The notes: generated by a model not told the origin, from the letters alone. A DNA stretch of 64,000 nt from JBFWNG01 sp050251195 (GCA_050251195.1 JBFWNG010000008.1:109542-173541); one strand, 5' to 3'; shown: positions 17,814 through 27,096, counted from the first letter of the stretch. Made by a program: numbers and translations.

Positions 17814-17915
17814 AAGCTCATTTATCGGAAGTCCGACCAGAATTCTCGTTGCATGAAACCCGAAAAACCGCCAACATAGCCCCAACAAAAACCCCTTAGT
17901 ATACTGGAGGAAGCT

Positions 17916-19508
17916 ATGAAGACCATTCTTGCGCTCTACGTGGCAATTTTTTCGGGAGTTGTCTCCGCATCTATTCTGCCGCCAAACGATCTTTACAAAG
18001 AAGATCATGTCAACTTCTCGGCAAGCGATATTACTAAGGAACAGTTTTACAGTACTATCGACGGGGTTATTGCCCATTACACTGACGTCGTTCAGCGGCA
18101 CGGCGGCAAACTAGTTGCTGTAAAGGATTGGAACAATCCGACCGTAAACGCCTACGCTTTGAGGAAAAACGATGTCTGGTCTGTGAACTTCTTCGGCGGT
18201 CTTGCGCGCCGGCCGGAAACCACACTGGACGCATTAGCCCTGACCGTGTGCCACGAACTCGGCCACCATTTGGCGGGGTTCCCGTATATGGGAGAAGACT
18301 GGGCTAGCAGTGAAGGGCAATCGGACTATTTCGCCACTCAATCGTGCAGTCGCCTTATCTGGGGCGACGAACATGAAGTCAACGCGCAACACCGCGATAC
18401 GGTGAACCCTACCGCAAAAGCGGCCTGCGACCAACAATGGCATGAGACTCTTCAACAAGATCTCTGTTACCGTATAGCTGATGCATCGCTGTCGCTGGCA
18501 CGCCTTCTTTCTACAATCGACGGAAGTACCTCATCGCCGGAGTTTGAAACACCTGATCTCACCGTCGCAAAAGCTACTCGTATCAGCCATCCTAAGGCCC
18601 AATGTCGTCTTGACAACTTTCTTCAAGGAGCGCTTTGCACGATCAATCACCCCATCGACGTCATTCCCGGTCTGAAGAACTTTTACGGACAAAAAAGCAA
18701 ACAGGCTGAACGGGAGAGCGCGATGTATACATGCACGCAATCCGCGATGTTTCCTGCCGGAGTCAGATCCCTCTGTTGGTACAAACCCAAAATAAACCTT
18801 CTCGTCGCCAATGCCCCCGCAAAGTGGATAAAGAAAGAAGGCGATAATGACAAGGGCATTGGCCCAGGAGAAAACTGGGAGCTGACCCCGGGCGGCAAAA
18901 ACGAGAGCCAACGCTTGTTTAACAACATCGACGTCGACCTTTATTCTAAGTCACCAAAATTACAAATACTGGCTAACGCAAACACGAAGATCGGCGATAT
19001 CCCGAGTCAAGATACCCGCTATGCGACGGAATCGACTCAGGTCAAGATTGGCGAAGATGCAGTCTGCGGGGAAAAACTCGATTACATGCTGCGCTACAAG
19101 ACTGGGCAGGTCATGCAAGACGTTCAGGATGCCGCATACGTTGGAAAAATGAAGTTGAAAGCGCCGTTTGAAGACAAGAAACCTGCGATAATTCCTAACA
19201 TGAGAGGCACCGTCGAACGTAAACTTGCAGTATTGAACGTACCCTCTGCGAAGCGAGTTGTGGTGGATTACGTCATTAACTTCTTTAGACCAGTAGGCCT
19301 TGTCATCGAACTCATATCGCCCAACGGTAAAACTTATATGCTTCACGACAAAGTTTCGAAAACAGGACCAGTCTTTACCGACACCTTCGACTTGAGCATT
19401 GACGAACCTATCGAAGGAGATTGGACGATACGCATCAAGAATCAAGAGCAATTCGACCGGGGAGTGCTCAAGAGATGGTCTCTCACCTTTCTCGATTTTG
19501 AATGTTAA
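17916..19508 (+). CDS. Exported HELGH zinc metalloprotease with C-terminal P-domain
   Basis: The 530-residue product has a signal peptide (to about VVSAS) followed by ILPPNDL, shared with its paralogue at 37182-38780. The zincin motif is HELGH at 113-117 with Glu133 or Asp137 in SSEGQSDYF as third-ligand candidates. A cysteine-rich middle part follows, and the last 110 residues (from IPNMRGTVERKL to WSLTFLDFEC) form a proprotein-convertase-type P-domain (VIELISPNGKTYMLHD, GDWTIRIKN). It is probably secreted or at the surface. TGGAGG lies 6 nt before the ATG. The gamma-glutamyltransferase gene follows at once. Confidence 0.85.
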   Translation: MKTILALYVAIFSGVVSASILPPNDLYKEDHVNFSASDITKEQFYSTIDGVIAHYTDVVQRHGGKLVAVKDWNNPTVNAYALRKNDVWSVNFFGGLARRPETTLDALALTVCHELGHHLAGFPYMGEDWASSEGQSDYFATQSCSRLIWGDEHEVNAQHRDTVNPTAKAACDQQWHETLQQDLCYRIADASLSLARLLSTIDGSTSSPEFETPDLTVAKATRISHPKAQCRLDNFLQGALCTINHPIDVIPGLKNFYGQKSKQAERESAMYTCTQSAMFPAGVRSLCWYKPKINLLVANAPAKWIKKEGDNDKGIGPGENWELTPGGKNESQRLFNNIDVDLYSKSPKLQILANANTKIGDIPSQDTRYATESTQVKIGEDAVCGEKLDYMLRYKTGQVMQDVQDAAYVGKMKLKAPFEDKKPAIIPNMRGTVERKLAVLNVPSAKRVVVDYVINFFRPVGLVIELISPNGKTYMLHDKVSKTGPVFTDTFDLSIDEPIEGDWTIRIKNQEQFDRGVLKRWSLTFLDFEC

Positions 19509-19522
19509 GGACGTTCGGTACG

Positions 19523-21214
19523 ATGTCGCACAAAGATAAAGGTTTGCTATGTATTTTGCTGCTGTTGCCTGCGTTTGCGGCGGCGGGGAAAGAAGTCGTA
19601 GCCAAAAATACCATGATTGTCTCGCAAGGAGAAAATGCGAGCAAAGCCGGCCTGGAGATAGCGAAAAAAGGCGGCAACATCATCGACATCGCAACAGCTG
19701 TCACTTTTGCGATCTCCGTGGAATCTCCACAATCGACCGGGCTCGGCGGCGGAGGTTTCATGCTGTTTCGCCTGCCAAACTCCAGCGAGATCGTGGCCGT
19801 CGATTTTCGCGAACAGGCGCCACTCAAAGCACACCGAGATATGTACCTTGACGCCAAGGGAGAGATCGTTCCGAAGTTATCCTTGGATGGCGCTCTTTCC
19901 GTCGGAGTTCCCGGTCTCGTCGCAGGAATTGTTGAGATTCACAAGAAACACGGCAAACTGCCTTTGAAGGACGTGATGGCGCCTGCCATTCGCTTGGCGG
20001 AAAATGGGATAAAGGTCTATCATGACCTTGCAGTAGCGTTCGCGGATCGGCAAGATGTGCTTCGCCGGTTTCCGGCCAGCGCCAAGATTTTTCTCGATAA
20101 GGACGGTCAGCCCTTGCGCGAAGGCAATATACTTGTTCAGAAGGATCTCACGCAAACGCTACGTGTAATCGCCGCTAAAGGCAGGGACGGTTTCTACAAG
20201 GGCAGTGTTGCCAAAGCCATTGTTGCTGCCAATAAAACCTACAACGGCTTCATCACGCAACAAGACCTCGATCAATATAAGGTTGCATACCGCACGCCCG
20301 TACAAGGGACGTATGGCGAGTACAAAATATACTCCATGCCCCCTCCTAGTTCAGGCGGAACGCACGTCATTGAGATGCTCAACATACTCGAAAAGTTTAA
20401 CCTAAAGAAACTGGGACCGTATTCGCCTCAAGCCGTGCATTTAACAGCTTCAGCTATGCAACTTGCGTTCTTTGATCGAGCGAAGTACATGGGCGACCCC
20501 GATTTCGTTGAAGTACCGGTGAAAGGACTTACGTCGAAAGCCTACGCCGACGAGATCCGCGGTAAGATTTCTCCTATTCACGCCACAAGATCAGAAGATA
20601 TGAGAGGAGCCAATCCCAAATCCTATGAGCAATCCCATACGACCCACTTCACCATCGTCGACAAGAGCGGTGCGTTTGTCGCCTCCACTCAAACAATCAA
20701 CGGCTGGATGGGTTCCGGCGTCACAGTTGAGGGTACCGGCATCGTGCTCAATAACGAAATGGACGATTTTTCTGCAAAACCTGGCATTCCCAATATGTTT
20801 GGGGCGGTCGGCGGCAAGGAGAACGAAATAGCGCCGAGAAAACGTCCTCTGTCCTCTATGTCTCCTACCGTGGCAGAACGTCCCGGCAAGAACCTTCTCG
20901 TCTTAGGATCGCCCTCTGGCACGCGAATCATTACTTGTGTGATGCTCACCCTCCTTAACCGCATCGAGTACGACCTTCCGCTCGATCAGGCCGTCGGAAA
21001 CGTGAGATACCACCATCAATGGCTGCCGGACGAACTACGCGTTGAGATGCCGTACTTCGAGCCCGCGCTTGAAGCGCAGCTCGTCAAGATGGGACACAAG
21101 ATAAATAAGCAAGAAATTGGTTGTAAGGTCGGAACCGCGGAATTGCAAAGAAATGAAGGGATCATAAAAGGAGTTGCCGATCCGCGGGGCGAAGGCCTAG
21201 CGATCGGCAATTAA
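19523..21214 (+). CDS. ggt: Gamma-glutamyltransferase
   Basis: This is a full-length member (563 residues from the chosen start) of the Ntn-hydrolase gamma-glutamyltransferase family, which cleaves glutathione in the periplasm and self-processes into two subunits. The nucleophile is the first Thr of SHTTHFTIVD; other signatures are TGLGGGGFMLF, VDFREQAP, MPPPSSGGTHV and RPLSSMSPT. A signal peptide is present. ATG 19523 follows AAGGA by about 11 nt; an in-frame ATG at 19502, overlapping the protease stop, adds seven residues and would allow coupling. It probably forms an operon with the upstream protease. Confidence 0.92.
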   Translation: MSHKDKGLLCILLLLPAFAAAGKEVVAKNTMIVSQGENASKAGLEIAKKGGNIIDIATAVTFAISVESPQSTGLGGGGFMLFRLPNSSEIVAVDFREQAPLKAHRDMYLDAKGEIVPKLSLDGALSVGVPGLVAGIVEIHKKHGKLPLKDVMAPAIRLAENGIKVYHDLAVAFADRQDVLRRFPASAKIFLDKDGQPLREGNILVQKDLTQTLRVIAAKGRDGFYKGSVAKAIVAANKTYNGFITQQDLDQYKVAYRTPVQGTYGEYKIYSMPPPSSGGTHVIEMLNILEKFNLKKLGPYSPQAVHLTASAMQLAFFDRAKYMGDPDFVEVPVKGLTSKAYADEIRGKISPIHATRSEDMRGANPKSYEQSHTTHFTIVDKSGAFVASTQTINGWMGSGVTVEGTGIVLNNEMDDFSAKPGIPNMFGAVGGKENEIAPRKRPLSSMSPTVAERPGKNLLVLGSPSGTRIITCVMLTLLNRIEYDLPLDQAVGNVRYHHQWLPDELRVEMPYFEPALEAQLVKMGHKINKQEIGCKVGTAELQRNEGIIKGVADPRGEGLAIGN

Positions 21215-21231
21215 GAATTTTTATATGGACT

Positions 21232-21960
21232 CTATTTTTGTTTGAGATAGCGGTTTGTACTGATAACCAATCCTCGCTCCGCCACGCTAGCACCTGCCGT
21301 TACCGAAGGATACATCTCCGTCGCATTGTATCGAATAGAACTATATTCGGTTGATCCTTTTGCCGGCTGCGTTGATGTGCCAGAGTTGCGTCCCGTGATA
21401 TCGAACGGCGTATTTAGTTTTAGATCATCGTCTGGATAATAGTAGTCATCATTGTCGTCAACAACCTCGTCAAGTTTATCTTGAGACAAAATTGTCAGCG
21501 TAACTGATTCAAAGGTCTTATCCACTTCATATGCTTCCACATCAACCCCAGCGGAATCCGCCGCTTTAAACATTTGACCCAATTTGAAGGTGCCGTAGGC
21601 GAAAACGATTCGATGGGTAGCTGTTGAGCACGCTGCATCGCTAAAGAATGTTCTATCGTTGGTTCCGCCAGCGCCTATGAAGGTGTATATGGTCCGGTAA
21701 CTCGTAGTCCCATCCCCTGAGCGGCAAGGCGACAGCCAAACCCCTTCCAGAGGCGAGCTGCCCGTGGACGTCGCTGAAGAGGCGGTTTCGGTTTCAGTCT
21801 GTATTGGCTCTGAAGGCTGATTAAAAGGATCATTAGGAAGCGGTCGCTTGGAATCGGAACTTTCCTCATCCGAATCTTTTTCAGGTACTGTGACGACCCG
21901 AGATGGTTGAGCGCAACCCGTGAGTAGCACCACAAGACCTGCATACAGTGCAATTCGCAT
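21232..21960 (-). CDS. Lipoprotein of unknown function
   Basis: The 242-residue product has a lipoprotein signal (lipobox LTGC, Cys16), a Ser/Thr/Glu/Pro-rich linker (about 20-68), and a compact domain beginning LEGVWLSPC with strands typical of lipocalin-like or similar small barrels and an acidic insertion (VVDDNDDYYYPDDD). Two cysteines (SPC, DAAC) may form a disulfide. The stop lies 17 bp from the convergent ggt stop. No family is recognised. Confidence 0.7.
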   Translation of the reverse strand: MRIALYAGLVVLLTGCAQPSRVVTVPEKDSDEESSDSKRPLPNDPFNQPSEPIQTETETASSATSTGSSPLEGVWLSPCRSGDGTTSYRTIYTFIGAGGTNDRTFFSDAACSTATHRIVFAYGTFKLGQMFKAADSAGVDVEAYEVDKTFESVTLTILSQDKLDEVVDDNDDYYYPDDDLKLNTPFDITGRNSGTSTQPAKGSTEYSSIRYNATEMYPSVTAGASVAERGLVISTNRYLKQK

Positions 21961-22128
21961 ACTCGTACCCCCTCTAATTTAGTGCAGTGTGAGAACCTTT
22001 TAAGGCTTATCGGTTCCTGCCCGCGCAGAACTGAAAATCCACCGTAACACACTGATTACACGGAATAAATAGGGGGTAATTTTACCACGGCGGCAGCTAT
22101 GCCTAGGCGCTCAAGAGTGTCGTACCTC

Positions 22129-22722
22129 TTAGAGATTATTCGCTATATCAAAGGCCGCCTGCATATCGGGCATCTTGGACACGTCGGGAACGACCTGAAT
22201 GTGCCGAACTATGCCTGCCTGGTCAACCACAACCACAGCGCGCGTCAGCAAGTTATTGCGCATTACTCGAAGGCCAGTTTTGTTGCCAAAGTCGCCAAGC
22301 TGATAGTCAGAGAAGTACTCGATATTGGTCAAACTTGCCTCCGTAGCGAACCTCTTTTGGGCAAAAGGCAGGTCCATGCTGACGGTGATTTTTCTAACGT
22401 TGTCGCTAAGTGTCCTATTTTCGCCAAGTTGGTGAGTCTGAGCATCGCACAAAGGGGTATCAATAGAAGGCACGATGCTGATCACGGTAACCTGGCCTTG
22501 CGAATATAGGTCCTTAGGCTCTAGCTTGCCGTCGACGACTCTCACGGACGGAAAGGCTTCTCCGATGGCAAGTTTACCCTCGGTCGACAAAGCGGCGGGT
22601 TCACCTCGCCAAGTAACAGATGTTCCGGGGGCAACCGACTCTTTTGTCGGCTCGTACTTCGCGGTTGTCGCGCAGCTTCCTAATATGAATGCAATAGATA
22701 TGGCTTGAACGAATTTCATCAT
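22129..22722 (-). CDS. tpx: Thiol peroxidase, lipoprotein form without resolving cysteine
   Basis: From ATG 22722 (AGGGAGG 5 nt upstream) the protein has 197 residues. It begins with a lipoprotein signal (lipobox LGSC, Cys17), then an extra 25-residue linker, then a Tpx-type peroxiredoxin domain. The peroxidatic cysteine is Cys92 in SIDTPLCDAQTHQL. E. coli Tpx has its resolving cysteine 34 residues later; here that position is Ala126 in PFAQKRFATEA. It is therefore predicted to be a 1-Cys, membrane-anchored peroxidase needing an outside reductant. Canonical Tpx lacks a lipid anchor. Confidence 0.88.
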   Translation of the reverse strand: MMKFVQAISIAFILGSCATTAKYEPTKESVAPGTSVTWRGEPAALSTEGKLAIGEAFPSVRVVDGKLEPKDLYSQGQVTVISIVPSIDTPLCDAQTHQLGENRTLSDNVRKITVSMDLPFAQKRFATEASLTNIEYFSDYQLGDFGNKTGLRVMRNNLLTRAVVVVDQAGIVRHIQVVPDVSKMPDMQAAFDIANNL

Positions 22723-22772
22723 TAGACCTCCCTTTGATCTTACGATCAATAATGGGGAACATGCTCTTATTC

Positions 22773-22807
22773 AAGCAAAAAAAAGACCAACCCGAAGGTC
22801 GGTCTTT
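22773..22807 (-). terminator. Intrinsic terminator of the VWA gene
   Basis: AAAGACC-A-ACC (22782-22792) pairs with GGT-C-GGTCTTT (22797-22807) with one internal mismatch and a CGAA loop. The A-run at 22777-22784 gives the minus-strand transcript a U-run. Confidence 0.85.
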
Positions 22808-22830
22808 CAACTGCACGCCTAAGACAAGTC

Positions 22831-23715
22831 TTAAGGCTGACAGGTCGTCGACTTTTTAATGACTTCCTTTTCAATGATAGCGCCAAGGTCCTTAGCTTCG
22901 GATATGAGGATCACCCGATCCGAAATGGCCGTCGGAATAGCAGTAAGTTCCTGCATATACCGGTCGAACGATGGATAAGCAGCGTCATACCAACCATCGT
23001 ATTCGTCAACATACTCCAACATACGTTCGCGGTGCGCATCGGTTCGCGGACCGCCAGCTGACACCATGATTGTAAAGAGTTTAACCCCTTTTCCTTTGAG
23101 TTCTTGAGCACGCGCTCGAACTGCCGCGGGGTTTCTATCTGTTGGCTCGCCGTCGGTAACGATTACCGCAACACGAGCCTTGCCGTCGTCAGAGAATTTT
23201 GAGTTAACTTCATTCACAAGGTCAAGGCCGCCATCCACAGCGTTAAGATATGGAGTGTCTCCACCTGGCTGTCTGACAAACTGGATCTTGCTCACGATTG
23301 TGCCGCGATTTCCGGTTATGGCTTCCGTAGATCCGAGTCGTTCTTTCGACATTTTGCTGTACGCAAAACCGTCTTCTTCAACCGGCGTGTATTCTACGAA
23401 TGAAATGGTGCTCAAACTCGATGCAGCTTTACCGCTTTGTTCATAGATTCGGGTCAACTCGTCGTAAGCGCGCATAATTGCGATCTCACGGTTTGTTTCG
23501 CCGCGACAAACGTCGTCGTCTCGATCCGGACAGTCGGTTGTTCTCATCGAACCCGAGTTGTCGATCAAGAATAGGAAGTGAGCGCCGACAGTCGACGTTA
23601 CTTCTTTACAAATGGGTTCTACGGGAACGGGCTTTTTGTTTTGACCGCCCGAAAAGCTTGCTCTGTTACAACAGAGTGCAACAAGTGCTAATAAAAGTGT
23701 GGTCCAAATCCGCAT
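22831..23715 (-). CDS. Exported von Willebrand factor A domain protein
   Basis: From ATG 23715 (CAGGAGG 6 nt upstream) the protein has 294 residues with a signal peptide whose cleavage region (VALCC) may be a lipobox. The VWA fold has the MIDAS metal site: DNSGSM, a Thr in GGDTPYL and Asp in VIVTDGEPTD. It should bind a partner protein through a divalent cation in the periplasm or at the surface. Several cysteines (CPDRDDDVC, STTC) suggest disulfides. It is transcribed divergently from ddl, with a long AT-rich inverted repeat between. Confidence 0.85.
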   Translation of the reverse strand: MRIWTTLLLALVALCCNRASFSGGQNKKPVPVEPICKEVTSTVGAHFLFLIDNSGSMRTTDCPDRDDDVCRGETNREIAIMRAYDELTRIYEQSGKAASSLSTISFVEYTPVEEDGFAYSKMSKERLGSTEAITGNRGTIVSKIQFVRQPGGDTPYLNAVDGGLDLVNEVNSKFSDDGKARVAVIVTDGEPTDRNPAAVRARAQELKGKGVKLFTIMVSAGGPRTDAHRERMLEYVDEYDGWYDAAYPSFDRYMQELTAIPTAISDRVILISEAKDLGAIIEKEVIKKSTTCQP

Positions 23716-23793
23716 ACGTACCTCCTGGGGCTTCGGTTCTTTCGAACCTTGCCGGGATATTAACATATTCTAATACAATGTCAATATATTTTA

Positions 23794-23824
23794 TAACATT
23801 TTATGGCTTTTATATAAAATGTTA
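23794..23824. promoter_or_regulatory. 11-bp perfect inverted repeat between divergent genes
   Basis: TAACATTTTAT (23794-23804) and ATAAAATGTTA (23814-23824) are perfect inverted copies with a 9-nt spacer. The centre is about 95 bp from the VWA start and 150 bp from the ddl start, in an AT-rich promoter region. It fits an operator for a dimeric regulator; no T-run follows, so a terminator is unlikely. Confidence 0.45.
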
Positions 23825-23961
23825 ATGATTTCAAGAGACAACACTCGAATGGCAACTCAGGAGAGGTTGCTCCCGGCCACAAGGTGCTTGCCTCATGCCG
23901 CGAATATAGAATCGACTTCCAGGTAAGACATTGTTACAATAGGCAAAACCGGAGAGCATTT

Positions 23962-25059
23962 ATGCAAAAGAAAATTCGCCTTGCGATCATTTTTGGCGGG
24001 CAATCAGCGGAACATGAAATTTCGATCCTATCCGCTCGAAGTATTTTTCAGGCCTTAGATCGCAATAAATACGAACCGGTCCTCGTGGGGATTGGCAAAA
24101 CGGGGAAGTGGTACCTAGGAGAAAACTCGACCTTCCTTTTGCAAGACTCCAATCCAAAGCATGCGCGGCTGCAAGATACGCAAAATGAGCTTTGCCTAGT
24201 GCCCGGCAAGCCGCACGAACCCTTACTCGTCCCAAAGGCTTCGTTGGCTAAAGAAATCGATGTGGCCTTCCCCGTCCTGCACGGACCTTTGGGTGAGGAC
24301 GGCACAGTTCAAGGTATGCTGAAGCTTGCGGGAATACCCTTTGTAGGCGTGAGCGTTTTAGGGTCGGCTGTCTGTATGGACAAGGACGTCACAAAGCGGC
24401 TCTTGGCCGAAGCCGGCCTGCCTGTGTGCCGGTATCTTATGTTCCGCAAATCAGACCAGCAGAAGATTCGATACAATGACATCGAAACAAAACTGGGCTC
24501 GCCCTTCTTTGTGAAGCCTTGCAATCTAGGATCGTCGGTGGGAGTGTCGAAAGTTCGCAACGCCCAAGAGTTTGACAAGGCCATTGCGGATGCCTTCAAA
24601 TACGACCGCAAAATCATCATTGAAGAATTCGTGAAAGGGCGCGAGCTCGAAGTCTCGGTTCTCGGCAACGAAAATCCGGAAACGTCAGACGTTGGCGAAA
24701 TTATCCCTTCACACGATTTTTACTCCTATGAATCGAAATACATAGATGAAAAAGGCGCGGCGTTGGTTATCCCCGCAAAGATTAGCGACGCCCAAAAGCA
24801 AGAAATCAAATCCCTTGCTGCGAAGGCATTTACCGTTTTGGAATGCGAAGGAATGGCACGCTGTGACTTCTTCATGACCGAGTCAGGCAAGCTCTATATC
24901 AACGAACTCAATACCATTCCAGGATTTACAAAAATCAGCATGTACGCAAAACTTTGGGAATCCGCCGGTCTGCCATACGAAAACCTGATCGATAAACTAG
25001 TTCAACTCGCACTAAAACGCGATGCCGAAGAAAAACAGACACGGCAGTTTTATTTGTAG
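23962..25059 (+). CDS. ddl: D-alanine--D-alanine ligase
   Basis: The 365-residue cytoplasmic ATP-grasp enzyme joins two D-alanines for peptidoglycan synthesis. Signatures include FGGQSAEHEISILSA at the N-terminus, PVLHGPLGEDGTVQGML, FVKPCNLGSSVGVSKV and the C-terminal YINELNTIPGFT. The length fits the DdlA type. ATG 23962 has GGAG 8 nt upstream and starts exactly at the conserved region; a longer frame upstream would add a non-conserved tail. It is followed 9 bp later by a lipoprotein gene, probably in the same transcript. Confidence 0.95.
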   Translation: MQKKIRLAIIFGGQSAEHEISILSARSIFQALDRNKYEPVLVGIGKTGKWYLGENSTFLLQDSNPKHARLQDTQNELCLVPGKPHEPLLVPKASLAKEIDVAFPVLHGPLGEDGTVQGMLKLAGIPFVGVSVLGSAVCMDKDVTKRLLAEAGLPVCRYLMFRKSDQQKIRYNDIETKLGSPFFVKPCNLGSSVGVSKVRNAQEFDKAIADAFKYDRKIIIEEFVKGRELEVSVLGNENPETSDVGEIIPSHDFYSYESKYIDEKGAALVIPAKISDAQKQEIKSLAAKAFTVLECEGMARCDFFMTESGKLYINELNTIPGFTKISMYAKLWESAGLPYENLIDKLVQLALKRDAEEKQTRQFYL

Positions 25060-25068
25060 GAGAAGAAA

Positions 25069-25857
25069 ATGTTTCCCTTTAGGATAGCACTCCTACTTGC
25101 GCTAGCTGCTGTTGGATGCCGACATCAAAAGAGCGAGCTTTCAACAACAGAAATCATCACTGAATCGACTTACGTTCAGCGCGTCAAGGAACTGGCAGAA
25201 GCGGCACCGTGCGTTGGCAAGGCCGAGTTCAAGGAAAGAAAGCTCATCATTACGCCAAAACAAGGTGTGAACGAGTGCCCGATTACTTATTTGGAACCCT
25301 TCCTAGAACGCACCGAATCAGCAAAGGCCATTTACAACGTCTTTATGAGCCCGCGCGAGATTGCATTAAAGCTAATCAAAAAATCGCTACCTGAATGCGT
25401 CGATGACACTGGTGAAACCGATGTTGGCTTCAAATTTCTGTTAAAAAAGGACGCTAATGCCGAAGCCTGCACAAAGAAAATCGGAGACAAATTGGCTACG
25501 AAACTGCTCCTCACTACCGACGGGAGCGTCACATTCGGTTTTGTAAGCGCTTACGTTTGCAAGCATGGGGACGCTGAGGCAATTTTCGTCAGAGATCTAA
25601 AGAATGATAATGAGTTTATTAACAACCTCACCTTGTCCTATGCCTCTTTCACAGACAAGCAGAGGAAATATGAATTTCATCATTGCGACCTTACCAGCAA
25701 ACAGGACGCTTCGACGTATCTTTGTCTCGAAAAAACGTCGCGGCAGATCATGGAATTGAAGATCTCGGAAGCTAAGATCCAAGGCGTCCTCGATACAGAT
25801 CAAGAAGGCACCAGGGCGAAAAAGCCGCTGGTTCTAACCTGTTCGCCTGAGACCTAA
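25069..25857 (+). CDS. Lipoprotein of unknown function
   Basis: The 262-residue product has a lipoprotein signal (lipobox AVGC, Cys17) and a mature part with about ten cysteines (APCVG, NECP, PECVD, EACTK, YVCKH, HHCDL, YLCLE, LTCS), which suggests several disulfides in the periplasm. TAGGAG precedes the ATG by 8 nt. It directly follows ddl and is likely co-transcribed; no functional link is evident. The family is not recognised. Confidence 0.75.
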   Translation: MFPFRIALLLALAAVGCRHQKSELSTTEIITESTYVQRVKELAEAAPCVGKAEFKERKLIITPKQGVNECPITYLEPFLERTESAKAIYNVFMSPREIALKLIKKSLPECVDDTGETDVGFKFLLKKDANAEACTKKIGDKLATKLLLTTDGSVTFGFVSAYVCKHGDAEAIFVRDLKNDNEFINNLTLSYASFTDKQRKYEFHHCDLTSKQDASTYLCLEKTSRQIMELKISEAKIQGVLDTDQEGTRAKKPLVLTCSPET

Positions 25858-25865
25858 CGCCTGAA

Positions 25866-26423
25866 TCAGTGATCGTGTTGGCAATTCTCGTCATGCACAT
25901 GGTGGTGATGGGAGAACGCTCTCTTGAGGTACTCAAGATATCCCCTGTCGCCCGCACCTTCCATCGTCTGTTTTTGGAGACTTGCATTGATAGTTCTCAA
26001 AACGCCCACCAACTCAGCCGGCGAAAGTTTGTTGGCCGCATCGTAATCGGCGGCGATTCTCTCAACAATTTTCTCGAGACTTTCCTGCAGTTTTTCGATC
26101 GTTGAGGAATCGAACATCGACTCGAAGGTTTCTTTCTCAGCATCTTCCGGTAAAGTCGGCAAGGTTTCCTTAAACTTTCTTATCGCGTTCTCGTACACTC
26201 TCTTGACAAGACTGTCGCTCAGCATTATTGCGGATTCCTGCTGAGTCAGAAATTGATCAACATCGCAAAAGAGTCCCTCGATATGGTACATAAGAGGTAT
26301 GAGGCGTTCTGTGCGGAACTTGTTTCCGTCATAGGTATAGCTGCCCCCTTCTTGTTTGGACTTTTTTTCTTTTTCTTTGAGGCGTTTCTTGCGTTTAAGT
26401 TTCTTGAGTTGGGTGTTTGCCAT
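25866..26423 (-). CDS. Cytoplasmic protein with histidine-rich C-terminus
   Basis: The 185-residue protein has no signal peptide. It opens with a very basic segment (KKLKRKKRLKEKEKKSKQ) that could bind RNA or ribosomes, continues with a helical domain (about 40-165), and ends in AFSHHHHVHDENCQHDH, a likely metal-binding tail for zinc, nickel or copper. It is the last gene of the LemA-TPM-TPM operon, starting 10 bp after the membrane TPM gene's stop. The family is unknown; metal storage or chaperoning is a guess from the tail. Confidence 0.7.
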   Translation of the reverse strand: MANTQLKKLKRKKRLKEKEKKSKQEGGSYTYDGNKFRTERLIPLMYHIEGLFCDVDQFLTQQESAIMLSDSLVKRVYENAIRKFKETLPTLPEDAEKETFESMFDSSTIEKLQESLEKIVERIAADYDAANKLSPAELVGVLRTINASLQKQTMEGAGDRGYLEYLKRAFSHHHHVHDENCQHDH

Positions 26424-26433
26424 TTTGTTCTCA

Positions 26434-27096
26434 CTAGTCCTTTATGATCAAATTATCGCCGAGTTCGTTCTTGTCTCCGACCTGAATCGGAAAGTGCGGA
26501 TGTAAGAGCTCACCACAGTGCCTGATAGCCCGAGCAAAACCGCTCGCTAAATCATTCTTCCTTGCGCCGTCCAGTAATATTTGAACAACACCGTCCCAGA
26601 TATCTTTTGGAAGGCGAGCGGCTATTGCCTTATCTGCCAAGACCACGACTTGACGCTCCATCATTGAAAGAAAGATAAGTACGCCCGTTGCGCCCTCCGT
26701 GTTGTCGAGTTCGGCTTCATAGAATTCGACCTCGGCCCGTGTCGCTACCTGTGCTTCCAAATCTTCTTGGGAGGTCAAACGACGCTGAACAAAGCTGCAA
26801 CGGCTTAACAAGGAACTAACGATCACGAAAACCGCGGCGTCTAAAATCAACCAAAGACGCGAGGACGTGCCCAAGAGTTTAGCTTGATGAACTTCGATAT
26901 CGAAAAGAAAGAAAAACAAGGAGAAAACACAAAACAAAAGAACCGGCACATGACCGATCACAGAAGAACGTCGAACAATCATAGGAACGATCTCGCCCGA
27001 AGTCGTTTTCTCGACGTCAAAAATTGCTTCTCGAATCTGGTCGAGACCGGAGGGATCGAGTTTCTTTTCAAGCCAATGCGGTATGCCTTTTACCAT
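26434..27096 (-). CDS. TPM-domain membrane protein
   Basis: The 220-residue protein matches the cytoplasmic TPM-domain proteins that accompany LemA and YgcG. It opens with LDQIREAIFDVEKTTSGEIVPMIV, has two hydrophobic segments (about 50-68 VPVLLFCVFSLFFFLF and 82-100 LWLILDAAVFVIVSSLL), then a second TPM half (EGATGVLIFLSMMERQVVVLADKAI) and helix KDIWDGVVQILLDGARKND. It overlaps the YgcG-type gene by 7 bp, so the operon is tightly coupled. The exact role of the family is not settled; phosphatase-like or repair roles are known for plant TPM proteins. Confidence 0.82.
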   Translation of the reverse strand: MVKGIPHWLEKKLDPSGLDQIREAIFDVEKTTSGEIVPMIVRRSSVIGHVPVLLFCVFSLFFFLFDIEVHQAKLLGTSSRLWLILDAAVFVIVSSLLSRCSFVQRRLTSQEDLEAQVATRAEVEFYEAELDNTEGATGVLIFLSMMERQVVVLADKAIAARLPKDIWDGVVQILLDGARKNDLASGFARAIRHCGELLHPHFPIQVGDKNELGDNLIIKD

